DNA of 64,000 nucleotides, from contig UZAN01040169.1 of assembly GCA_900618425.1 (NCBI GenBank), positions 15,176 through 79,175 on the forward strand. Reading direction: 5' to 3'. Position numbers and translations under genes: made by a program. Each line of letters starts with the position of its first letter. The stretch's first letter is position 1. The notes under the pieces were generated by a model. That model did not search any database and was not told where the DNA came from. It saw nothing but the letters and a program-made list of their open reading frames with translations. Positions 10,201 through 22,664 of this stretch are shown here, piece by piece. Source of the DNA: Echinostoma caproni (Eukaryota > Platyhelminthes > Trematoda > Plagiorchiida > Echinostomatidae).

Positions 10201-11474
10201 CCAGCCAATGATATACCACTTATTGTAAAATATTCCACAAAGTCGCCTGGGTCGCGTTTGTTGCGATTAATAGCATTTGACCCAGCTAGAAAATATGGAA
10301 TCATAGTGTTGATCCCTCAACGGTCTGGTCTTTAAAGAGCTGTCCAAACAAATTTACCCGGTGTTGAAAACGAGGTTCTTGTGATGAGAATAAATATCGA
10401 TATATTCAAATACCACAAATTAGGTGTGATGTAGCCTTGATTTCGATCACCATGTACATTCGTGTGAATGGAATTTGAGGTAATACGCAGTGTTTCTTGC
10501 TCGATCCTCATGTTTAAAAAGTGGTTAAATCCTAAATCGTTTCCCCTGTGTATTTATCAAATAGACGGGGGTCTGTGGGCTTACAAAATGGCACAAGTTA
10601 AAAAAGGTTTATCGAATTCAGGCTTCTGACGGGAACCAAAATGATGGAAAAGCAGTCAGAATTTTCCGTGCTTTTCAAGACAACCAATTCTCTGTTGCAA
10701 TCATTCAGAATCCTCAAATAGGTTTATTTTTATACGGTTCAAACGCGTCTGTATCCCTATCATCGCAAACACTAGATTCCGTTTGTGGTTACTGGGGATA
10801 ATTACAATAGGTTTGTTCTGTCCGATAATCATAACTCATTCTGTAGGACTGCCTCTGTCCATGAATGATTGTATAGAAACCGAAAACACTTTCGGTATCA
10901 AGTAATAATATTTAGGTTCCGAATAGTCTTTGGACCACTGTCATCTTCTTAAGGCGCATTTGTTAACTAGGTTAGTTCTCATTCGTGCAGCAACAAGTTG
11001 TTCAATATGAGAAATACTCGATTTCAATGGATAACCCTCCCCCCCCCCAAAAAAACAGTCTACATACGTATACGGTGTATACCTGTGTTTATGAATTTAC
11101 TTGACACATGTTGAGGAATACAATATTCGGAATGGTAACTGTATCCGATTCATGAAGTTATTTAGAATATACCTCAATAGAGAACATATCAGTCTTTGAA
11201 AGCATTTAAATCGTGTCTGCAACGATGTTCAAAGAACTCCTTCCTATCAACTTAATGTGTTCAAATAGGGACACAACAGCTCGAGAACGATTAATCCTCG
11301 AAGCTCTTCACTCGGTCAGTTCGCTCAACCGACACGTCGAGATAGACAAACACTAAGTCGGCGAGTGTACAAAAGGCTCGGTTGGCATTTGCCAACTTGA
11401 GACATTTGTGGTACCGTCGCGAAATCCGGCTGTTTATGAAGGGTCGAGAATAAGCTGCAGCAGTTCGGCCAGTA
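7261..11474. other. Large intron of the FN3 gene with decayed repeats
   Basis: By phase and domain continuity this is intronic sequence between the exons at 12209 and 7260. A stretch at about 8640-9135 has LTR-like traits: CCAAT motifs, an AATAAA at about 9087, and an end before TGGTGCAAC. No partner LTR is visible. Short C tracts occur at 9891-9901 and 11038-11049. A plus-strand open frame (9904-10335) and a minus-strand one (8404-8207) are discussed under rejected items. Confidence 0.45.
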
Positions 11475-12105
11475 CCGCTTTACGGTGCAGAGACTTGGCC
11501 ACTACGGAAATAGGATACAAATAGATCATCGGTTTTTGAACACCGCTGTCTGCGTCGCATTACACGAATCTGGTGGGGTAACCGGACGAGCAATGCTGAG
11601 GTTAGGAGTAGTTTAGGTAGTCGCGGTAGTCCACTGGAGCAGGTAGTCCACCTCCACAGATTACGTTGGTTGGGGTATGTGTTACGCACGTCTTGGTCCA
11701 ACCAATAGATAGGTTGCCACGGCGAGCGATGTTTGCCGAGGCAGGTGGGGGTTGGAAAAGAGTCAAGGGCAGCTAAACAAAGACCTGGCATGAGGGTATA
11801 AAAACCCTAACCAGGAGACTAGGTCACACAGGCTCCGTTAGACTCCCTGGATGAGAACATTGGGATTATGGTCACCGAGGGTTAGATACACCGAGTGATA
11901 TGGCTGTGTGTCGCAAACAGTGGCGCTCGTGCATCCACTCATTATTCCCCTAACACCATTCTGTATGAATTCTCCATCTTCCGCTTGAGTTTCCTTTCAA
12001 TATTCCAATCTTCTGCTCTTTTATCCAAATGGGGCACCAGAAGACATCAACTAAGACCGGCACACGAATGTGCATGGTTAATGGTTGTAAAAACTGAACC
12101 GAGCT
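11475..12105 (+). pseudogene. RTE-like LINE, C-terminus of the reverse transcriptase ORF plus 3' UTR
   Basis: Reading across several frameshifts on the plus strand gives the hallmark C-terminal region of trematode RTE-like elements: VFEHRCLRRI.RIWW, TSNAEVRS, LHRLRWLGYVLR, RLPRRAMFAEAG, TKTWHEGI, LPGWGPRDY. It is followed at about 12015-12105 by a 3' UTR block (AGACATCAACTAAGACCGG, then GTGCATGGTTAATGGTTG). The same block recurs at 29150-29240, 44640-44730 (-) and 49815-50350. The copy is 5'-truncated and broken, lies in an FN3-gene intron, and is antisense to that gene. Confidence 0.85.
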
Positions 12106-12208
12106 GAACGTCGCACTCGCAAATGTTGAGAATATTTCCCCTCAGGCATCGCCATAGGACAAAATGCAAACAGTACATCTGGTGTTGTTGTTTTCGTCGT
12201 CAACTTAC

Positions 12209-12458
12209 GTGCGTGAGGTGTAGAACAGGACACAGTGGTTGGGATGCCGTATAGATCAGTAAGGTCATTCAGTGTTGTCACCGAGACCGACCTGAGGACG
12301 GGTCTCACCGAAATCGTATAGATCGAATCAGACTCCATACCGTCAATAGAATGAATCACGTGACTTGGTGGGAGTTTCGGGTCCGGTATGGGGACGGAGG
12401 ACTCCCGTGTGACGGTTTGCTGATTGAATGTATATTCACGAATGCGAGTGTAGTTAAC
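12209..12458 (-). CDS. Fibronectin type III repeat exon (second of three strong exons)
   Basis: The exon is 250 bp, with acceptor TTCTGTGCATACAG and donor CGCAC then GTAAGT. It begins VNYTRIREYTF in phase 0, directly extending the LLHYR end of the preceding exon into the FN3 C-strand pattern HYRVNYTRI. This supports both splice sites. SIYTISVRP is the F strand and GIPTTVSCSTPHA closes the domain. The intron sits within the FN3 domain between strands C and C', a common arrangement. It ends in phase 1, matching the next exon at 7260. Confidence 0.87.
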
Positions 12459-14371
12459 CTGTATGCACAGAACGAATGGAAAGATTTTATTGTAATAATA
12501 ATTCACGATTTTTCAAAGTATCTTGATCGATACAGATTTAGATTTGTGTCGATAACATGTGTGCAAATGTTTGGTCTGTTCAAGTTTCAAAATATTGGAT
12601 TGTTAAATTGGAAGTTTGTTACTGGACCTGAAACAGTGTATGTAGAATAGTATGCGAGTTGTATTATTCTATGGGACAAACAATAACATTTTGTAGACGC
12701 CTGTATTCGTTCAATCTTCTCTTGTACCAAGAGAATGTTAAAACATGAAATTAATAAAGAATAAATTACGTCTATTATGCTATCTCCCTCTCCTAGAATG
12801 GAATAATTTTGAACTCTTCTCATCTGGTTCTCCCCCGGAAGATGTCTCCTAATTATCGTTCTTTTGGCATCAGCATGTATGCGGTATTGACTATATGCTC
12901 ACTAGGAATGATTCTCAACGGACAATGTTTCCCCGGACAGTGCCTGGTTGGGTTTTGTCTCCCCAATACCAGTACTACCAATAATAACACTACCGTAAGA
13001 CATTATCTTCTCGATATGGCGCCAGTGACCGGAACAATCAGGTTGCATTTCTCTTCCTTCTCATTCTCTCTCTCTCTCTTAGTCTATCATTTGTGTGCTA
13101 CGCTTCATGTTTTACCCGACGGACGCATGAGGGTGGAGTAGTAGTGGTTCTCAGCTGACCCATATCTGAATCAATTCGTCCGTAAAACACGGCGGGACGA
13201 AACCGGTAGACGCATACATGTAGCAAGGTTTACCGCATCTCTTTGAACCATGCACGCCCTGTAGTGTGTGTTTGTGTGTGTATGTTTGTGGAGACATAAT
13301 AAGTTGGATTGTATACAACATTGATTGTTAGTTAAACAGAGGGAAAATGTGTACAGGTTCATTCTGTTTTTTCTTAATGGAGGTTTCATTTTTGTCCACT
13401 TTGGTCTCTCTTTTCCGTTGTGCCAGTCGGCTGAAGGACATGTGTAGCACCATAGATCTCTGATCCCCACGCATTATTATTGTACATGGACTCGCATAAA
13501 TCAGATAGATTGTTAGATAAGAATGAGCTACCTTTTGCCACTTACAAGCCCGGTTGGCAATTGTTTTCCTCAAGGCTGTTTTGGGTAACTCGTACTTATT
13601 CAGTTCTCCATCGATCATCGCTCTACGGAGGACCCGTTGGCGCCCACTCAAAGGTTGTCCATATCCCACTTCTTTTGATACTTGTCGGAAACGTATACGG
13701 CTTGAAAACTATCCTCATATCTTGCCTTACTTTCGCCGTACTGTGATACGGCTTTTGAAGTTCTCTTATGCCGGCTTTGAAAAAGTTATAAACATGTAAT
13801 ATACTCCAGTTACTAAATTTTTGGTGAATAAAATAGTGTTAATCAAAGACCATTAAACCAAGTTTGAACGCTGGCCTAGCAGTTCAGGAATTTAATGTGT
13901 TTTTCAAGGTACTCATTTTGGCAATGCGCAGACAATTACCAGAGAATCAATGGCTGCAACGCTGCTTCATATTTGGCCTGTTCTAATGGCTTAAAAATCT
14001 TCTTTGTCAGCAACTAAAATTAGATTTGTAATATCAACCCCGGACAATTGTATGTGGCTTTCAAAAGTGGTGCAGTCGAGGATAAAATGCTTGGTTATAT
14101 CATTCAATGTTTACACGATCAATATCTGGATTCCAGACACGGGTTTTTGGAAGTTTGTTGTTATTCAGTGCAGTGCGGTATTACCTTAAGCCACATTTAA
14201 CCAACTTTTTGGAAAACAAAATCATCGACACAATAATTTTCTAAAAAGAGTAATTTTCTGTCCGGGAAGTCACGTGACTCCTGTTTGTAATCTTCTCCGG
14301 GTCACTGCGATCTTCATCGGGAATAGACATTTCTACTGTGCGTGTGTTCGATTAAAGTCCGTTAAACTTAC

Positions 14372-14620
14372 TCGGTAGTGTAACAAGCGGCCAACATGCA
14401 TCCCTCGTAACAGTCTAGGCGGTGTGAACCAGGATAGCTGCGCATTCCATCGACCGGTCTGTGCGGTGTACAATAGAGAACAGGTCAAATTGTTCACCGC
14501 GATCTCACTGCCAACGGAGGTGCGTTGGGCACGTACTGCGTCGGACCAAGTCCCCTCATGTTCCAGACGATCGATTGCACTCACACGAACTACGTAATCC
14601 TTCGTCGGATCACAGTTGGG
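14372..14620 (-). CDS. Fibronectin type III repeat exon (first of three strong exons)
   Basis: The exon is 249 bp (83 codons, phase 0 at both ends). The acceptor has a long pyrimidine tract (CTTCACTTTTCCAG) and the donor is CGA then GTAAGT. It starts in the second half of one FN3 domain (DYVVRVSAID, then WSDAV) and then enters the next: VNNLTCSLLY, AQLSWFTPPRL with the B-strand Trp, and LLHYR at the end. The preceding exon, carrying the first half of the upstream domain, should lie further right, but I could not find it within the window. This is probably the extracellular region of a membrane receptor or adhesion protein. No signal peptide or membrane segment is visible. Confidence 0.87.
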
Positions 14621-15269
14621 CTGGAAAAGTGAAGAGGTGAAGAAAAGATGTCCGGGAATTGTCTAACAAAAACCAATATGAAAAAGCAAATTTCTGTTTG
14701 TTCTAAACTCATGATAGGAGCACATTTGGAGGGTGTTTATAGACTACAGATCTTTTCCTTGAAGAAATGAGTTGTTTGTTTGGGCTTTAAAGTAACCGAT
14801 AATTCTTCGCCAAAAGTAAAACTGTGATAAGACTGGTATCAGTTTAGTGGTACACCAAAAACGAATCCTTTTCAATACCACAATCATGCCCTCCTGGGCG
14901 CATTTATCCCGTAAACGCAATCTTTGCGCTGCGAATCTGCATTTAGCTCCTATTCGTTTATTCACATATATTCGTCAAATTTTCGTCTACTGTATCTTGG
15001 TATCGTCAAATCTTTGTAATTGCACCACCTTTTACGCACGATGTGGTTTTTCCGCACCGCGTAAAGTCTTTCGTCTTATCACTCACTGATCCACACGGAT
15101 GATTCAACCACTCACCTATCACCGTATGATAGGCTTTTTTCCGTTGTTGCCGCGTATTGCAATCCTATGATCGAGTGGCACGATTTGGTCCCTTCCGCTT
15201 TTTCATCAGATCCGTTCGCAAACGTTTAGTCATCCCTTATCAGGTGAATGTGAAATCTAACCGATGGGC

Positions 15270-15475
15270 GGCGTTCAAAGCTTCTCATATGGTCAAGTGG
15301 TTACGGTCACCAACTTATCGCCCAGATTCATTCCCTGAGTATTTACTCTCGTCCCTCGCCACCCTTGCGTCGCTTAGCTTTTTCCATGTCTTTGTATCAT
15401 GTGGCAGCCCTTTGATTGACCGAGTCCAACTACCCGTAAAATGGTTTCTACAGGAAACTTTCTAAATATGCATGT
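15270..15475 (+). mobile_element. tRNA-derived SINE, family 2, diverged copy
   Basis: The head has an A-box-like ATGGTCAAGTGGTTACGG and a weak B-box-like CCAGATTCATTCCC. The tail TGTGGCAGCCCTTTGATTGA matches the tail of the copy at 6355-6510. It is old, judging by the mismatches. Confidence 0.55.
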
Positions 15476-15635
15476 ATTCGTTAGGAAGGAAGCAAGTCAA
15501 AACTTTTATTGTCTCACGTACAATGAAATGGTGCGCAGTCCATTCAAACTCAGTTTAACTCGTGTTGATAATAGTTATTTGTATCTAGCTTACAATTATC
15601 TGTGAGTTGTGGTGTGGGACAATTGCCATTTATTG

Positions 15636-15775
15636 ATCTGAGTACACGACGGATGAGCTCTAATAAGAACGAAACTCGAATCTATTGCTTCCGAGTGTAT
15701 GTTTGAATCGATGAACTGAGGATTATGCGTGAAGGTGAAGTCCGAAGGAAAGTCAGTTCAAATCAATAAATATTT
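15636..15775 (+). mobile_element. tRNA-derived SINE type 1, 5'-truncated copy with hammerhead
   Basis: The body matches the unit at 1578-1808 in reverse orientation: GATGAGCTCTAATAAGA, CTTCCGAGTGTATG, GTCCGAAGGA and an A/T-rich end. The tRNA-like head is absent, so the copy starts at or just before the ribozyme. Confidence 0.78.
15644..15688 (+). ncRNA. Hammerhead ribozyme motif, degraded stem I
   Basis: Core 1 reads CGGATGAG instead of CTGATGAG. Stem II is CTCT, AATA, AGAA with one mismatch. Core 2 is the consensus CGAAAC, followed by loop TCGA and triplet ATC. The 45-nt length equals that of the other copies. The CUGA core change and poor stem I pairing suggest it is inactive. It is useful because it preserves the ancestral GAAAC that the 1678-1722 copy lacks. 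Confidence 0.65.
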
Positions 15776-18700
15776 ATTTAGTTCATCGTGGAATCGATAA
15801 ACTCTGTATTTATATGAATGTCCACCGTACATTGATTGGATTTTCTGATTAAGGTATTTACTACTTCACCACACATCATGCCTAGATTTCATCTTTTTCA
15901 GATTGAAGTGAATAAGGAGACCTCAACTCTCCTCTCACACCGTGATTGCAACTTATCCATGTTTTGATAAAACAAAATGATTTAAAATGAATACTCTGTG
16001 GTGACGCCACAAATGAGAAACAATAATTTTTACGTGGATATCTCCTAGGTATTGCAGAAGGAGATTACAGGACACTGATTCAACGACTATGGTCTCATGA
16101 CTACGGGAACCAAATTAACTGGGAAATTTGCACGTTTGTGGCAAATCGATGAAACGCGAAACGGGAAATTAGCAGCAGAACTGCTATTATTCACTGAAAC
16201 TATGTCAGTTGTATGGTTATTCACTTGGTTTCCATCCCCTACCTTGGGAATAATTTACTACACGCCATGGAAACTTAAAAGCCTCACGTGATCAACACAA
16301 TCTCACGAGTGTTTGTGTGCATGCATGTGTGTGCATATGTGATGCGTGACAGTCGCTAAGTAAACATGGAATCGGCCGTGGAATACAAGACATCAGTGAA
16401 TGGGTTTCAAGATTGACGTGCCAAGCCTAAGATATAAAGAGGGAGAGAGAGAAAGGAAGATTCATGGCACCAAAGACAAGAGAGGTTTGTTCGGGAGGAT
16501 GAGTCATCACGCTCAGGTTCAGTTCAGTCTTCTTTTCATTCCATAAATTGTCGTTTTGTCAAAAATATGAGCTTATCTCATGTGTCATATTTCAATATGA
16601 AACAACGTTCAATAGCTGGTCAACAATCAGCCCCATAAAGTAGGTTGTATATCGAATTGCACAGCACCTACTTTTGTTCTGCACCATAAGGGCTTTCGAA
16701 CAGATGTGAATAAATAGATCATATATTGAATTGGACGAATAGATTTTACGAGATATACTTCTTCTCTTGCAGCTGAATAGCGTTGAGATAAAACAGCAGA
16801 ATTTCATTCTTATAATCCTCCTCCGCTTTACATCACAGCGCAAAAGCATGGACTCTTTTTCTATGTCCACAAACACCAAAGCTAAAGTGACAGTATTTCT
16901 CGCGGAAAATTCGTCCCTCATGGACGAATAAAGTTCATTCCTGACTTTACTTTACTGTATGAGGGTGAGTATAACTTTTATAAATATTGTTTTCTGCATT
17001 TAATTCAGTATGTAATTTCTTTCAAAAAATTATCCATCACTTACGTTGTTGCATCATTGTGTGTGTGTGGGGGGGGGATTCCAATGAACCTGTGTGAGTG
17101 GNGGGGGGGGAGTGAACCTTATTCAGTTGTCCAGTTTCCACGCGTAAGAATGTGACATTTTATGCTCGTTTTTCTACACAGACACGTTTCGTTAAATTGT
17201 TTTTTTTGCCCATAGATTTGAGCGCTTCATTACAGTAATGAACTACCGAACTAGACCTAATTGGTTCCCTCTTTCGTTTTGTTCAATTCCATCAGACAAA
17301 CTCTAGCGTTTTCCAAAGCTTCTTCACAATGATGGCGGTGGCGGTAGCCGTAGTAGTAGTAGTAGTTGCATCAAAGAGGAGCACACGAAGAACAAGATGA
17401 ATAGACAATCTCCCCGCTTGTGTGTCTGTAGGTGTGTGTTTGTGTTTGTGTAAAGGCAATGCTCTGATTTTTGACAACTTATGTACTCTAAGCACACTGC
17501 CTTCCGTCCGGTTCACGGTTCATTGCTCTTGCTCGACAAGTGCCGGGACTGACATTCGGACGTCAACCTAAACTGTGGTCGGGACCCGGTTCTTTCATGT
17601 CTACCTCGGGATTACTAATCCCTCTCGGCCTCGCTCCCTCTCTCTGCGTGTGTGTGTGTGTGTTGGAAGCCATTAAAATAGACAGGGTCACACACCCACA
17701 CCATATTGCACTCAGCTTTTCGCATGATCGCCCGCATTCTTATCGGATGAAACGGTCACCGAGCACGGATTTGGAATAAATTTTCACGCTTCCGCGACTC
17801 GTCTGCGGCACGCCTGTCGTATGCGGTCAGACTTAATCCAAACCCAACCACCCACCCACCTATCTTGTTTCACGCGATTGTCTAGGCAGCCCACTTTGTT
17901 TGTCTTTTGGTTGATTCACGCATCTGGTTACAATAGAAAGAAAGACGGTCGCAGTAGTTGTGGTTGTTGTTGTTGTCTTGGTTCCATGTTCAGTTTGATT
18001 CTTTTATCTTTTCCCACCCCGTCAAGCTTCTTTTCGAACACCGCTGTGTTGAATGCGATGTACAGATTCGGTTGAAAAGATAGTCGTAAATGTTTAACTG
18101 TGTTTTAGGATAGTGGAGACGTATCACACGCACACATAGGTACACAAACCGAGACACACTACAGATTCAGAATCTATCAATAGAACAATTTTTCTCATCG
18201 ACCACTATACTACCCTCATTTCGGATGGCTCTCTTTCAGGGGTTTTGGTCCTCGTCCGAATATTCTCAACTCGAGACAACCTCCCTACCCCCACCCTGGC
18301 CCAGATGTGTACCAACTACGGTAAAACAACTACGCAGTGCTCTATGTTGGCGACTGCACCTAAACGTGTTTGAGCAGCACTTTGGTATCTTATCGGTGTT
18401 CTGTATGTATACGATACGGACGATATCGAGAGTAGGTCATCGAGCATGAGGATTGTTCTTTCAAAATCAGCTATCTATATATTTTTACTTTGGTTTGAAA
18501 ATAAAAGATGAACATACTAATGCTAGGACCATTGTACTAATTTACTTTCTAACGGTCAATCGGATTTTGATGGCTCAAATGTTGTCTATTCGATAAGCTA
18601 AGCTCATCAAAATGAACCTACAGTTCTAATAAGGTTTGGTAAGTTGATTGGGGCCAGTGATTTGTATGTACCACTTCGTCACCTCAGAATAAACGGAGTT

Positions 18701-19159
18701 AAGGATTCCTGAATTACATGACTCTGTTGCACAAAAAGAATGCTAATACGACTGCTGCCGCGAACATTTGTTCTTACAACCAAACCGATCAATTGTTTTG
18801 ATCTTTCCACGGTCCAAGAATCTCTACATGAGTTAGAAACCCAATCCTAGCTGATAAAAGCATAACGACACTTAGATTTGTTGTTTAAATTACTGGAGGC
18901 AAAGAAATGCTGGTTTATAAAGACGAGTACCACCATATAGTGCGTGGACAAGATTAAATAGTTTACTTAATTTATTCGCCTGTTGTTTCATAGTGAACAG
19001 ATTCTTCATACTCTGATTGGATAGAGACGAAGCCCAGAAAACATATGTATGGATCGTTTCGGGTCGATCTGCGTTAGATAGAACGATAGGTTACTCCATC
19101 TGCCCATTTCATCAGCTTTATGTTAAGAAAATGGAATTCGTTTGTTTCCTAGATTTGAA
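15776..19159. other. Noncoding stretch with simple repeats
   Basis: I see no gene. The stretch contains G-rich runs broken by GTGTG (about 17058-17111, with one N at 17102), a TAG trinucleotide run (about 17351-17366), and a GT run (about 17645-17663). The 17280-18080 interval is richer in GC and CpG than its surroundings and could be promoter-proximal, but no start exon is evident. Confidence 0.4.
17058..17111. repeat. Low-complexity G-rich / GT-rich tract
   Basis: It has GTGTGTGTG followed by a run of nine Gs, then GTGTGAGTG and a second G run containing an N. Such tracts often stall sequencing, which fits the ambiguous base. Confidence 0.85.
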
Positions 19160-20061
19160 TTAAATGAAAGTTAATAGCATCTTGAGCTTAGTTAAAAGAT
19201 TCCAATATTCTTCTGGTAAGACATTTCGCTTAAAACGGTTGAAAGTGTCGTAGAGATAGCAACAATATAGCGGAATTTGTTGTGTAATGGCCCATTTTCC
19301 AGTTTGGAGACAGATACGTCTGCTAGCAGTGGGAGCAGAGGCAACCTCACGGCTACACACCGTCCCTTTGTCAATAGATCTCATTGTTGGATAAGAGTTT
19401 GGCAATAAAATTTCATCGGGAGAGGAGGAGTAGTTTCGCAGTTATCATTGGGATTGAAATGTATATATTTCCTTTATCGATGAACTACACTATATGTAAT
19501 ATACTGTATACGAATACTGTACTTTACCATAGCTTCGAATAGCCGGATGTTCATGAATAACGGCTGGGGCCCGTTCAAGAATTCTTTAGCATCCACTTCT
19601 CAAACAACTTCGTCAAACTGAAATGCATCTTTCAGGCTAAATCGTGAAATTTTCTTTCTCCCCGGCTCCAGGATCTCCATTGGCGATCGAACGCTTGAAT
19701 AACAAAGAGAATTTCTCTAATTTATTACTGGTCATAATGTTTTTCCAGTTTTGTGAATCTTCGGCGGATCTCACGTTTGGTTTAAGCTGTTCATAGTCAA
19801 ACATGGATCGTTTCTTAAAGTACCATGATAAATGGTCCCATTTTTCATCCGTTATGAGTCTACGATTGGCGTCAACTTTTATGCATAATCTCTTCGGTTC
19901 AGTAAAACTATCTCCCCGAAGTTATCCGGTTTTGAACTTATAAACTCTATATTTGGTCTCCGCTGCCTTGAGCAGATAGCACTTTTCTGACTTAATGGTA
20001 AGCAATATGACATATAGTTTCGAAAGTATTGGAAACAGTCATTACAGGAATCGATATACAT
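19160..20061 (-). pseudogene. Penelope-like element reverse transcriptase, fossil copy
   Basis: On the minus strand, scattered over shifting frames, are reverse transcriptase landmarks of Penelope-like elements. At about 19970-19890 is ISSKPDNFGEIVLLNRRDY, matching the KPDKGxGVVxLxRxDY motif. At about 19360-19290 is LPLLPLLADVSVSKLENGPL, matching SPLGPLLADxFxxKLE. At about 19270 is YCCYLYDTF, where the catalytic YVDD has become YLYD. The loss of catalytic aspartate and the frameshifts show it is dead. It is not joined to either endonuclease fragment in the window. Confidence 0.7.
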
Positions 20062-20256
20062 CCGATCTACCAGATTCTAGCCCCAAATTTTGAATGACTG
20101 GGATGGGGAAAAAGTTGGCTTACATGAGTGGAAGTCGTTGACTGGTGAAGTAGACTACCTTCTTGATAAAGTTAGAAAACAACAGAGCAGAACAATTCTA
20201 CAATGGAGCCCTGCTTGGAAACTCTTGTCACTGTCAAACTTTACTTTTCCATCTAC

Positions 20257-20318
20257 AGGTATTGACCAAACTCGTACAACATCCTGATTTTCATTACATT
20301 TGTTGCTCTCAATGCTTC
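20257..20318 (+). repeat. 62-bp segment shared with 51724-51785
   Basis: By eye this segment and 51724-51785 align end to end over 62 bp without gaps, with about 8 mismatches. Both start AGGTA(T/C)TGACCAAACTCG and end CTCTCAATGCTTC. The flanks differ. The second copy interrupts a gypsy integrase reading frame. The source of the segment is unknown. Confidence 0.75.
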
Positions 20319-22664
20319 GTTTTTACAGCCTTCTTCTTCTACTTCTATTAGCCACATGCCATTAAAATGTACGATTTCTCGATTTTGACGATGGTTGCTA
20401 GTGCATCAGTTGTAAAACAACAAAGTCATAGTAGAAAACGTAACTAGAAATTATTTATTAAAATGACTCATAGAGTTTGCATAGGTATTGCACTTTCATC
20501 TCATCCATGTTCCATTTGCCCTTCTTCATTTTTGAGCACTGGAAGTAGTCACTTTGGCATGGAGTTCACCAAATGACTGCCAAACAGAATTTGCAAGTTT
20601 TCTCTGATAAATCGTATACCCTAACCACCGAAGAACAATATCGTGGTAGCTAACTTATCCCAATTTCTGATACAGGTAAACAATTTCGATTAAATTAAAA
20701 TCCCAGCTGCTGCGCGGTGATTGAATGACTCTGACATTTAACTTGATCCCTCCAGATACTGTATAAACGTGAAAAATGATATTTAATTAAGTCTAAAGGG
20801 TTTCTACTGCAAACCTCAAGCAAGAAGACATACCAACCTTCATCTGTGAAAAATGTGACTCCTGCAATTGCATTTGAAGAGTAGCAGTTACCGAAAACCT
20901 CTCTTATCAGTGCAAAACATTTTGCGATATCCAGATTGGTGTGCGCAGCAGACCATTAACAAGGCACTCGGTATTCACTTCCGTTCTAGCTCATCAGGCG
21001 GGATGAGAATTAACTTCTTTTGACAGGTGAAACAAAATTCATCAGAAAACTAGATTAGTAAATCATCTTTCACTGTATGCTGAATTACTCGTTGGGCACC
21101 AGCGAGATAAACCCATGGCCGAATGAACAGGCAATACCATTGGAATCTGTTGGTAAAATCAATACGTCCTCTGTTTTGTCGGGCGTTCCATAACGGCTTC
21201 ATATTTCGTGGCCTCAGCTGAACTTTAAATTGAACCATCATTTTCCAAACGAAGGCGTGAGGAAAAAAAGGTTAATCAGCCCAGACTATCCTCCAGATTG
21301 GTTTTGTGCAACTGTTCTCTACCGCGATCAAATACAACCAATTTCTTGCTTTGATGTAATCGGTTTTATTCCTTTCGGTTTATGTTTTGATGGTGAAATT
21401 TCTTTGAATATGCAGCAAATTGGACTTATGTTCACATCGAAGCAATTCCAAAAGATACCAAATGAGTCATCGGATTTATGTGCTTCTGGATTAAGTTGCC
21501 TCTAGGCTTCAATTATATGCCGAAACCTTTTGAAATGGTTCAACCGGTTTGGGTATGGTGACACTACAAAATGCTTATTTTACCAGCCGCACACCTCAAG
21601 GTCAACTTTCGAAGATCAACTTTTACGTTTCTTAGACTATGTTTTCAGTTCTTTCAGTATTGTGGATAACACGTGAGTAGTTCATAGAGAAGTAATTTAT
21701 CAATTTATTTAAGTTAGAATATTTTCATAAATTTGCTTATTTACTGTGCACTGAACGAGAGGAGATAAACAATTTAGAATACGTGTGCTCAACTTAGTAC
21801 AAACTCTCATGGAGAAACAATAATTCATTAAAAAGATTGAATTCGCATGCTGCTTTGCTTAAAATATTTTCTAAATGTGAGTTGTAACTTTCAAACTATT
21901 GGGAATTTTATCGCAACACTCAAGGTCGCACAAATTCAAACGGTGATAGATGAGAACTAAGAACGTGGAAGTAGGAGATAAAATCAAGAATAAATGTACT
22001 TTACCCGTAGCCATTAACATACAAGTATGATATTGGAGATTGAAATCTATGTTCAAAATGAGTGTGATGTTGCACGAGTTTGAGCAACACCTATATATAT
22101 AATGATCTGTGTAAGTTGGACTGCTTACACACAACCCCTGTGATACGTTAAACATTCATCGAATTGCTTGCGGTTCTTGCATGGATGAGCATCTATCTGC
22201 AAACGTGTGCGCACGTTAGAAACAAACAGAAAACTACCACGAGTTGAACGCCAGCCCTTTCAGAATACCCGGTGTGAGTGAACTGAATCAATCCATCCAC
22301 GTGTAAAATGTGAGTCAGCATCTTTGTCCACACAAGTGAGGAAGCTCCTTGTATGCGTAATACTCAACTCACCTTGAACTGCCAGCGTATGATTGAAGTC
22401 TCGCCCAATGCCCCATAGTTTTGATTAAATTGCCTTCAGTAAACGCCCATCAGAATGCGAACTGAAACTACAACTTTGCCGCGTAGTTTCAACTATTAGT
22501 CAGGCATTGATTAAATTTCAGCTGTTATCACACGAACTCGGTCAGGATTGTACCAGATAATTCAATACTACTGAAAGATGGATTCAAGGACTTTAGGACG
22601 ATATTTTTGATTAGAACAATCACTAGCTCCTGCTGGTGACCAAAATTACACAATCGGATCTATT
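20319..22664. other. Noncoding stretch
   Basis: I see no secure feature. A minus-strand CTGATGAGCTAGAACGG at about 20995-20979 resembles the start of the SINE hammerhead with a collapsed stem II and may be a relic. An open frame at 21230-21505 (+) has no splice support. Confidence 0.3.

Noticed and set aside
9904..10335. 143-codon plus-strand open frame
   Set aside because: It lies antisense in the FN3 gene intron, has no start or splice context, and resembles no family. Its FN3-like stretch (FDPARKYGIIVLIP) looks coincidental.
12809..13141. Plus-strand frame with a signal-peptide-like start from 12842 and a GTAAGA donor
   Set aside because: It lies in an FN3 gene intron on the opposite strand, and no second exon or promoter was found. 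Hydrophobic starts of this kind are common by chance.
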